Positions 1 through 11,282 of a stretch of 27,801 bases of DNA are shown here, one piece after another. A program made the position numbers and the translations under genes. How positions within the stretch are numbered: the stretch's first letter is position 1; every line of letters begins with the position of its first letter. A model generated the notes under the pieces. It ran no database searches. It was given only the letters and a program-made list of their open reading frames with translations, and was not told the origin of the DNA. The stretch spans positions 1-27,801 of the forward strand of contig JAYMTA010000497.1 in the NCBI GenBank assembly GCA_036897625.1, given 5' to 3'. This stretch comes from Pelargonium cotyledonis. Taxonomy: Eukaryota > Streptophyta > Magnoliopsida > Geraniales > Geraniaceae.

Positions 1-635
1 GGATATATACTACCTGAACAGAATTCAAATTAGCCTAACTCTAGGGATATATACCATTCCTAAAATATAGCTAACTATGTACTTAGCCACAATTCACAAT
101 TTCCCACAATACGTTCCCAATATATGTGGTGATTTGAAGCTGTACTGCTTTGAAAGACTAGCATGTTATATCCGAGTGCATGATAATGCTCACCCCAAAA
201 TGATCATATGGATTTGGCTGGGCTATTACTGCAGGGATTATTATGCCATCAAAGATTTGTCTGACCTTTTATGGTCTCTTAGCGGGTAGTTTAGGTATAT
301 CTCTATTAGAACAATAAACTAAGGAAATGGGTGACTTAGTTCTAGAAAAAGGAAGTGTTGGAAAATAGCTAGTGACGTGTCTGACCTTTTGTTGGTCTCT
401 TAGCGGGTAGTTTAAATCTGTCTCTATTAGAATAATAAACTAAGGAAATGGACAAGCTAGTACTTTAAAATTGAAGTGTAGGAAAGTGGCAAGTTTTTTT
501 AAAAAAGTTTGTCATCCTTTTCTATGGTAGTTATTAGCTGGACTTGTCAATGAGTTTCTGAATATAACAATTTCCACTTCTACTCATTGAATATATGCCT
601 TTCTCCAGTATCTAATGCTCAATTGTATTTTCCAG
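1..635 (+). other. NPC1 intron, 3' part of an intron running in from outside the window
   Basis: No NPC1 exon is recognisable here. The expected upstream coding text (the plant motif just before WFAFIGQKA) is absent. An acceptor TTTTCCAG at 628-635 precedes exon 636; an alternative acceptor after a better pyrimidine tract is at 607-608. The stretch contains the 120-bp direct repeat listed separately and otherwise unremarkable AT-rich sequence. Confidence 0.6.
258..490. repeat. Two-copy imperfect direct repeat, 120-bp period
   Basis: Copies at about 258-370 and 378-490 share TGTCTGACCTTTT, GGTCTCTTAGCGGGTAGTTT, TCTCTATTAGAA and AATAAACTAAGGAAATGG, then drift but still align (GGAAGTGTTGGAAAATAGC against TTGAAGTGTAGGAAAGTGGC). 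This is an intronic tandem duplication. I see no coding potential and no terminal inverted repeats. Confidence 0.85.
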
Positions 636-3600
636 AATGGTTTGCCTTTATAGGCCAGAAAGCTGCCCCTGGTTTCCCTGGCTCACCCTATGCTATCAAC
701 TTTAAGTCAAGTGTTCCTCAATCATCTGGAATGGAGCTTATGAATGTGTCTACTTATTTATGTGGTGACACTTCTCTTGGCTGCTCTTGTGGTGATTGTC
801 CTTCATCTCCTGCATGCTCTAGTACAGAACCTCCTGCTCCACATAAAAAAGACTCCTGCTCAGTCATGATTGGTTCCCTTGAGGTTAGAATTGTTGCCAC
901 TTTGAGTGACTTTTTTCATGGCTAGGCGTAAGTGGTGTCATTTACACGTAGAAATTTGTTAATTTATCTTTTTATATATAAATGTGGTGATTTAAACTGA
1001 TGCATGTAGGTTAAATGCATTGAATTTACATTAGCAATTGTCTATATCCTTTTGGTGTCTACATTTTTTGGATGGGCTTTGTTTCGTCGGACAAGAGAAA
1101 GGAGGAGCCCTGTAGCTAGCAAAGAACCACTGTTAAGTTCCATGGATGAAGGTGAAATTGATTCTGTCAACATACAGAAAGATGAGAATACTTTCAGAAA
1201 GGTAGATACGAGTTTCTGTTTTTTAATGATTGAATTTTTATTTTATCCACATCCTTTCCTGGTTGTTTTGTTCAGACTTATGTGCCATTTTACCAATGTT
1301 CAGCTTTTGATTTTTGCATTCAGTTGCAATCCTCCATATTTGGCTTATTGCTACGACATAAATGTTGTAAAGTTTTGGACTAGGTGGGCTCCATAGGGTT
1401 TTCATGTAGGGCTTCTGCTCGATGTATTATTCATACAAATTAAAGGGGGGTGGGGGGTGGGTTGAGCCTGTTAGCTGAGTTGGCCAAAACACTTATACGT
1501 TGCTCATTTCTGTAGGAAAGTAATGTGAGGTTACTACTCTTTACTTTTCAACACTTGGGGATATGCTATGGTAGAAGTATTTTACACTTGGGGTGAGTAA
1601 GATGAGAGTTTCTTTGAATTTTTTTTTGCGAGGTTGCAGACAATCCACCATGTATTCTTGGACTTGTAGTTCTGACGTGTTTTTCTTCTTTTAAATGTAA
1701 AATTGCTGACTTACATCTACTAATGCCCGCTGTTACTGTTTCCTGTAATTTATTTTTATTTATGATTATTGGATATATCAGATGGTTCCTCAAGCGACAA
1801 ATATCCGACTTTCTATTGTTCAAGGATACATGACAAACTTTTACAGGTATTACAACTATAACATGACATAGGGGATATGTTGTAATATAGTCTATATGGA
1901 ATTTCTATTTTGGAGGAAAGGATGTCCTCAATAGTATAACTGTATAATATGCTACATCCAGGTCTTATGGAACTTGGGTTGCTCGGAATCCAGCTCTCGT
2001 GCTGTGCTCGTCCTTGGCAATTGTTCTTCTTTTTTGTTTAGGTGTAATCAATTTTCAGGTGGAGACCCGGCCTGAGAAGGTACCGTATTTGACATTTTTG
2101 ATATGAGGGTGCTTGTATTTTTCTTTATTTTTAAGAAAGAGGGGACATAATGAACCTTATCCCAAGAAGAAGAATGACACAAGGTCTAACACAATGAAAG
2201 ACTAAATGCAGAATGCAAAATTATAAAGATCTTAACTCACAGCTTCTTATACAGAGCAAAACCATGCAAAACAATGCAGAGGACCTGACTAGATAAACAA
2301 GAGTGAAGTAACTGAACACCATACTTGATTTAATGTTACATGTAACGACATTGCCCTTTTCTAAAAGAATTTTTTGAAGCCTATTAGAGATAACCAAAGC
2401 TCTAGCTTAATGGATAGTTCTCACTTAGGTAGTGCATTTACTTTATTTCTCTCATGTCCCATAAAAGTATTTCACTGTTTCTTTAAATGTCCTTTCTAGC
2501 TGATTGCAACTTTCTTTTGTTATGTTTGGCTCATTGCATAAGATCTTTTGCTCAATGAGATTCACTGTATTATGGCCACTATTCGTTATGATGTAGATAA
2601 ACAAGATATTAGTGTGAAGAATGGAAGGGAAGCATACCAATAACCATAATGTATTTTCTCCACCCAATTTTCACTTTCTCTAAAAACTTGTCCCAAAATG
2701 AGTGTCCACTTTTATTTTTTAGTTAATTAGTTACGCTTGAGATGCCAACAATATCCATAAGATTATTTTGAGAATTTTCTTCAGTTTGTTATGACAAGAG
2801 CTCATGAGTATGTAGGGGGGAAAGTCAACCCTAACTGTCCTTAATTTTACAAAAATTGGAACTTGGACACTCATTGTGGGGCAGATGAAGTATTTAACTG
2901 TAGCTAAAGATCATGCTATATTGCTATATTTGATCCATTATCATCTATCTGTGTAACTGCATCAAAATTTGTTTTTCCTGGTATTATACAGACAATTGTA
3001 TGAATATAATTTGACCACATCTTCATTCAATTAAACAGAGCTAATACCTTTGAGTTTCACTAAAAAAATGTTTTTTTTTGTTTTTTTATTTCCTTCGGTA
3101 GCCTTCTGCCCTCATTCCTTGGGAGATATACTAGCAATTAAATTGTAGAGTTTTGTTAGGTAATCAGAGGACATCTGGAAAACATTTTTGGTTAGCGAAG
3201 TGTTCCTTGATATTCTCATTCATTTTATCACAACTATTTGAGACCACACCTCCTCTCTAATCAAATTTTGGGAAGATTAGGAGTTCAAAATTTTAGTTTT
3301 TTTGCTATGCTTATGCCGTAACGAATTCTGTTCCAGGAAGAGGTGAAAAAATGTCATTCTTTGTTTGTGATTGCTTTCAGTTTGTGTTGTTACATGGGCT
3401 GTTCATTTATTATCACTCAAAGGTCTGACAGTTGTAGTGTTCCAGTTGTGGGTAGGTCGTGGGAGCAGGGCAGCAGAAGAGAAACAGTTTTTTGACAGTC
3501 ATCTTGCTCCATTCTACAGAATTGAACAGGTGTTGGAATATCCTAAATGTTTTTCTTTCAGTTATATTATTGGTAATGTCCTAATTGGTGCGAGTGTTCC

Positions 3601-6600
3601 TTCCTATGCTTTCAGTTTTTCTGGTGAGTATATGCAGGAAAATTAATATTAGGTTATGTTGGTAGGACTAGGAGGCAAAAAATATGTCCTGTAAGTCAGT
3701 GGCTGGAAATTGGTCTGAGAATAATGATTGCAAGCTTTACTGCAATCTAGGTCGCATCTATTGACCATCTTCTAAATGTATTTACTTTTTCTATCGCTAA
3801 AACGCAATGTCCACGTCTGAATTTTGAGCTGATATTACTATACTATTCCTTTCACCCTTCCTCGTGTCCTTAAAGATTTCATATTTTCAAATTTGTTGTT
3901 TAGTGGAACAAAACCATTGTGAAGAATGAGAGTATTTGATGTATTCACATTGGACAAAGCCCAATATATAAAACATAGGAACAAATCAGGATCCTTAAAG
4001 ATAAGCTTCTCAATGCAATTTATCACCTAATATACCGGGATTCTAACACCTCCTCAAGCTGGAGAATAAATATCTTATGCACCGAGCTTGTTATATATAT
4101 ACTCAATTCGGGGACCTCGAAGTGACTACTTTGTGAAGACATCTGCCCACTGATTGTTGGAGTTGACAAAACACAGAGACTTGTGAACTATCTACTCATT
4201 ATTTCCTCTTTTAATTGGATTTTTTTTTCATTTTAAATACTGTATTGTCTCGTTTTCATGTTATGTTAATGGGCATTCTATTGTAATTTCACACGAAGGA
4301 TATGATATATCAGTTTAGCTAACTTGACTTCTTGATATGATTCAGCTCATATTAGCAACCATGCCCGACCCACAGCATGGCAACCAACCAAGTATTGTCA
4401 CGGAGGATAACATCCAGTTACTCTTTGAGATACAAGAGAAGGTATTTTATGTACTACTTGGTGCTACTCTTCAAATGTCATCTATGTATGTTACTGTTTT
4501 GTTGAAATAGCTCTTGAAGCAGGCTGGCTTCTTTTTTGGCACGCATACGCTCTTTTATTGAATTGAATGAATAGATGATTTTTTGTAGGTTGATTCGATA
4601 CGTGCAAATTATTCTGGATCTGTAGTGTCTCTAAATGACATTTGCTTGAAGCCTCTTGGTCAGGATTGTGCGACTCAAAGTGTTCTGCAGGTTTTCTACC
4701 ACTGGTTTGCACTTCTGAAATGTTGTTTCTTAATATAATTTTTTGTTCTTTGTAGAAATATATAATACCATGAGAAATATTATGATCTTCATTTTGTTCC
4801 GTTTTTTCCTTGTTCTTTTTCTTTTAGTACTATAAAATGGACCCTGAAAATTATGATGTCTATGGAGGAGTTGCCCATGCTGAGTATTGTTTTCAGGTAG
4901 TCTCTTCGATCTCCTTGAATTATCATTTAAGAGCTGTTTTTGGTAAAATACCTTCTAAAATGTGCATTTACTTTTCATAGATGTTGTGTGAGAATGTATC
5001 ATTCTTAGTAGTTGTGGTAAACCAAACAAGGGGAATGTAATTTTGTTTGTTTGTATATGATCAATGGAGAGAATCTTTTATACAAGGTATACAAGAGTTG
5101 ATAACACAAGGTGACTGACACATGAAAGGAAACAACCTTAGTCTAAGAGTTTAATGTAAGGAGGTAAATTAGGATTTTCTAATGATAGGAATCCCATAAA
5201 TTATGAGATTCTTAATATCTCGATATGAAGTATCCTACATTGAATGAATGTGATATAGTCTAACGTAATGATCCCATAAAATTACTATTGTCTACCAAAG
5301 CTAATAATCCTAAGAATGCACACCTGTTGAGTCAAAGTTCATATTGTGAATCGTTTTAGCTATTTTGGAAATTGTGAACCATATCGAAATGACGAAACCT
5401 GAATTGTATCAAGTCATATTTTTTCTTAAAAATAAACTATATTTAATTAAGCTGATATTTTTATAAGTTTTGCATCATATAATTTTATATAAACTAATTT
5501 AGGCTATACATAAAAGAGGAAAACATTGTACATACATTCATGAAGAAATATTCAAACGTTGAACTTGAAATAGTATGGAAGACAAACATAGACTAAAGAG
5601 CTGTACTTTGTGTCACAGTTTTAGTCATCTGATTTTTGACAGCCGACTTCCCATTTCTTTTTATCAGTATCTAATGATGTAGGAAAACATGTATGATACA
5701 GCTTGAGGCTTCTTATTACTACCCATATGCTCTAATTTTTATAATATTGTTACTGCATTATTATTGGGCAACTGAATAGTGGATACATCTTACTTCCATC
5801 TTCTGTGTATTCCTGCCTTCAGCATTACACATCCACAGACTCGTGTATGAGTGCATTCAAAGCCCCACTTGATCCAAGCACTGCATTAGGTGGATTTTCT
5901 GGGAACAATTATTCTGAGGTAATTTCTTTGATCCGCTGGTTTTGTTTCAAGGAAGTCTACTGATCTTATAATGATCTTAAATTGCAGGCATCTGCATTCA
6001 TTGTTACCTACCCAGTCAATAATGCTGTTGATCAAACAGGCAATGAGAATGGGAAGGCAGTGGCTTGGGAAAAAGCTTTCATTAGTTTAGTAAAGGTTTG
6101 AACACTGCACATCTGTTCATTGCTTTATTTTGAAGTCAGGCCACTGTAGAGAGAGGTTTGAAGTGCAAGGTGACACAACATTAATGGGTGCTTCAGGGTC
6201 CTGTTCCCTTTCTTTAGAGCAAATTGGGTCTTGCTTCAGTTAGAAACTAGCCCTTAATTAACCCTCTTGTAATGCTCCTTTAACTACTGGTGAGGTGAGG
6301 GGGTGTCTGGCATTTGTGCTGTCTAGTTAATTTAATGTCTGCATGTTTGCTATTTTGTTTCAGTTTTTCCCATGAACTTCATTGTATTCAATGAAATAGG
6401 GACCAAGAGCAATGAAAGCTTAAGGCCTGCAAGATTCTCGCCGTATTACAAGACCTACACAACCATTATACCTCGCTGCGGAAAGGAAACCAAAAACAAC
6501 CCCCTTAATATATCTACATTAATACATTATCCACTATTGAGTTATAGCATACAGAGGATGTCAGGAACACAACAAATCCAAAACAAACCCACAAAGGCAG

Positions 6601-9600
6601 TTATTCATCATATTTTAAAAACCCTCCACTCTTAGTCTTATAGACTCAGACATCAAACCTTCCTAAGATACAGAACCACGAAACTAAAGGGTGAGGGCTG
6701 AAGACACCATTTTTTTTGCTTGAAGATTAGCCATTTGCTATCATTGGCAAGTTTGGGCCTTAAGCCTCATTGTAAAAGCTATAAGGTCATATCTTTGGGC
6801 ACTGAGTGAAAATTAAAAGAACCACTGCAAACCATGATTGACTAATTGCCAAGCCTGAAAAGGCCACACCAACTGGTGTTTGTGTTTGATAGATGGATAA
6901 CTGTTTTATTTTCACACTTCTCATGCTTTCTCTGCTTTTGTTTTGAAGTCTCAATTTCCCTCTACTATCGTTGAGTTTACGGGATTATAAATTTTATCCT
7001 TTTTTGTGCATTTATACTGCTACAGTGCTGCTGCTGGTGGCAGTTGGGGTGTGTGTGTGTTATTCTGCTATTTTTTCTTCTGCATCCTTCATAAATTCTC
7101 TCTTCCACTCGATTTGTCCCATTTCTCTTATTAAAATTTACGTAACCATTAATTGGTCATTTTAGTGTGGCATCAAGTTCTGATATCCCTTGTTCAGTAT
7201 CAAAATATAACATCGGGGTGCTGGTTGATTTAGATCTTTGTTAAAAGACATTCCATTTTATATGTGAATGCATAAAGGTATGAAGTTGTAGACGTCTTTC
7301 AGCAAAATAGATTGCAAAGGTTTAAAAGACATTCCATTATTATTTGCTTAATTTCTTTTATGTTGCCATTGACTCTTCTTGAAACATATTTTCTTTGATT
7401 TATGTTTCAGTGATGTCATTTATTGTTCTGCTTTTGATTGATATGAACTATATACTGTATGCTTAATGACTATCTGAATATAGTTGAGCACATATTAGAG
7501 GTGAATATGCAGTATGATTTTTTGCACAGCTGTATTGTGTTGTTTGGTGGTTTGTGATTAGATGGTTTATCCTCTCTCTCCTCCCGCGCATACGAGAAGG
7601 AGGGGGCCAAATTGCACATGCATATTAATTATGGGACCATTTGTATTGACAGGAGGAACTGCTTCCAATGGTTCAATCTAAAAATCTCACTCTTTCCTTT
7701 TCATCTGAGTGCTCAATCGAGGAAGAATTGAAACGAGAAAGTACTGCGGATGTTATAACAATAGCTGTGAGTGATTGGGATATTAATGTATCAGATTTTA
7801 GTTAGCTGACTGTTAAATTTCAATATATTGGGCTACCTTCACTAATCACTTGCACCATTATATGTAGCTCGTTTCTTTCATGTTTATCCAATGTGGGAGT
7901 GTTAGGGTATACTATCAGCTTAAGCTTTTAGTTGAGTTATTCTGTACATGGTATCAGAGCCTTAGTGACCTAAAGGTCCCGAGTTTGAGTCTTGCTGCAC
8001 CCATATTAAATGTCAGCACAAGGCAAGAAGTAGACCTGTGCACGGGCCACGTGCAGAAAATGGGCTTCACTGACTGTATTATGTGGTCTTGTAATGTATT
8101 TGTTATAATTACTTGAAACTGAGCTGTTATTAAAACAATTTGCTCCGGCAGTTTTCTCTTCTCACTTTGTTCAATTTTGCACAGGTAAGCTATCTTGTGA
8201 TGTTTGCCTATGTATCAGTAACCCTGGGAGATGCGCCTCGCTTATCTTCTTTTTACCTCTCGTCGAAGGTATGAGTTTAACCTTGTCCTATAACTCTTTG
8301 TGTACCTTATATTTGCATTAATTCTAATCATGGGATATATACATATGGTGCAGAGATCCCTCATACAGTCTAATACTTCTTACTGATGGAGGAAATTTGC
8401 TGATGTGTGTGTGATTGGATTCCTCATTTTTATTTCGTAAACTTCATTTCATTCAATGAAATAGGGGCCATGAGCAAAGAAAGCTCAGAACCCAGGAACA
8501 TAACAGAACCGAAACCACCCTGCAAAAGCAGCTATTTTAGCCTATTTTAAGCCTTCTACTATAAGAGACTTAGACCTTAAATCTTCCTAAGGTTTAGAAC
8601 CATGAACCTAAAGGGTGAGGTCTAAAGACAGCATTTTTTTCTCTCCAGAAAATCAGCCTTGTATCTAGAATCGATCTGAATCCAGACCACCTGCAAACCA
8701 CATATTTCCTTCCTTAGTTCTTCAATATTCTTAAAACACTCCCAGTATTTCCATGGAATTTGTAAATATTTGCATATCCAAGACCTCTCTAATTAATGAA
8801 GGAGAACACCAAACTAATCCCCACAGTTGCAGCCATTTTGACCAAACCCACCAAGATATATCACACAAAAGACAAATGATCAATTGTCTCCTCCTTGTCT
8901 CCACATGTGCAGCACGCTACCTTATGGAGATATACCTTTTCAGTTTTCTCACTGTTGAGGAGATTTGCATTCATGTTTCCCATTGACAAGACATAATAGT
9001 TGAGTTAGTAGAGGTTCGTTAATGCATATGGAGAAGACTTCAAAGATAATTATGTAATGGTTTTGAACTGATAGACTTGAAGTTCTAATGACTGATAATC
9101 CATTCACCTTAGGCGCCAGAGGCCCACAGCACTAGGAACAAAATGTGCCATGAATAAACCATGGGACTGCTAACACTACTATGATGCTACAGGTTATTAA
9201 AATGGTGAAGACACCTTTCTAGATGCAGTAGCCTGTTCGAATATTTGTTTTAACATACATACGTGTGTGGTGATGTTAGTTTCTTTACTGTTTGATTATG
9301 CACTTATGCAATATTGGTTAGTCAACACTAACGATTTGGTTTGTTTGTTTTCAGGTATTGCTTGGTCTTTCAGGAGTTTTGCTGGTCATGATTTCTGTCC
9401 TTGGATCTGTAGGACTTTTCAGTGCCATTGGGTTTAAATCTACTTTAATCATCATGGAAGTGATCCCTTTTCTAGTTTTGGCTGTAAGTTATTATCTGAT
9501 TATGACTATTTGTGTTTGTTATTTATGTCTTTAAACTGAAGTAGTCTATTGTGAGCAACTGTAGTAAAATGGGAAGTTTGCGGCACCCTTTTTATTTTTA

Positions 9601-11245
9601 CGTACATGTATATATCTTTATAGAACTTCTCAAAGAGTAAAAATTGAAAGAAGGCAAAGAAGTAGTTGCGTTTAGAGATCACTCTTTCCCATATACATTT
9701 TGATCAGCTATGATTTAAGAAACTAGTTTGTTAAAGTAGGCTCTTAATACGATATATGGATTTGATAAGAGTCCTTGGCACATACTGATCTTAACCCTTA
9801 GAAAGGAAATGTTGGACTCAAATAAGATAACATTGGGCTCCTCGCGTTACCGTTTTAGTATCTTCCTACTGGATTGAAATTCTTATGAATATGCTTCCAT
9901 TTCTATCACATAAGGGCTTGTGCCATTCTCCCAAGTGTAACATGTACTTTCTCTTAGACAAGTTTATTTTTGCTTTGTGACAATTTCCCTTTTTCCTCTT
10001 CTGCTTTATTTTGGCGTGATTTTTATGTTTGACTATTAAACAACCTTACAATTCATAATATTTTAGTCCTTCTACTTACTCTTTGTTTTGGGTGAACATC
10101 TCAGGTTGGAGTGGATAACATGTGTATATTGGTACATGCTGTGAAACGACAATCAGTGAACTTCCCTCTTGAAGAACGAATAAGTAATGCACTAGTTGAA
10201 GTTGGTCCATCAATAACACTGGCCAGTTTATCCGAAATTCTGGCATTTGCAGTTGGATGCTTCATCCCTATGCCAGCATGCCGTGTCTTCTCCATGTTTG
10301 CAGGTTTTTTTCTTCTCATTTCGCTCATATGTCCTACTGAAGTAACTTTCTAATGTCCATTCCTTCAATGCACTGATCTTCCTTATCGACCTCTTCTTTT
10401 TCTTTAGCTTTGGCTGTACTCTTGGATTTCCTTCTGCAAGTTACTGCCTTTGTTGCCTTAATAGTTTTTGACTTGCTAAGAGCTGAGGATAACAGGATTG
10501 ACTGTTTTCCGTGCATAAAAGTTTCGCCTAATGATGAGGAACCTAATGAGGGTACTTGTTTAAACTCTCTTTTTCTTAACATTGGTTGCAATATTTCAAT
10601 TTTTTTTGTACTCAGTTTCATTTGATCTATATATATTGTTTCTTTGGCCCATATTAGTATTATCTCTGATAAAATGATTTTCATGAGTTATAGGTGTCAA
10701 TCAGAGAAGACCTGGACTCTTAGTTCGATATATGAAGGTATATAAAAATTGTGGTTATCAGTCTCATCCTTCTTTAGTTTGGACTACATCCAGCATGAAA
10801 GATTGTTGGTGCTGTTTACATTTCAACTTATATGTTACTTGTTCATTTGCTTAATGACTATGTATGGGAATGATACTTACAATTTTGAGGACATAGATGA
10901 GCAATTATTCTTATCGCAGGAGGTTCATGCACCCCTTCTTGGACTTTGGGGAGTTAAAGTACTGGTCATATCTGTCTTTGCCGCTTTTGCACTAGCAAGC
11001 ATTGTGAGTTTTTGACACCAAAGTCTTACTACTGATGTGTTTGTGTGTGTATGTGTATCTATGTGGACACCCATGTCTTACTAGTTACTACTAATGTGTG
11101 CACTTTTGATCTCTATAAACAGATCTGTAATTTTCTACATGCTTTTGATTTATACAGGCACTATGTACAAGGATTGAAACTGGTTTGGAGCAACAGATTG
11201 CTCTTCCCCGGGATTCTTATCTTCAGGTCTATTTCTGTCATTTTA

Positions 11246-11282
<37 letters not shown>

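Noticed and set aside
77-289. 70-codon open frame at the left edge as an upstream NPC1 exon
   Set aside because: The translation does not resemble the NPC1 N-terminal domain and it overlaps the non-coding direct repeat.
10101-10684. Minus-strand open frames of 75 and 116 codons
   Set aside because: They are shadows of the NPC1 sterol-sensing-domain exons 10105-10303 and 10408-10551 read backwards.
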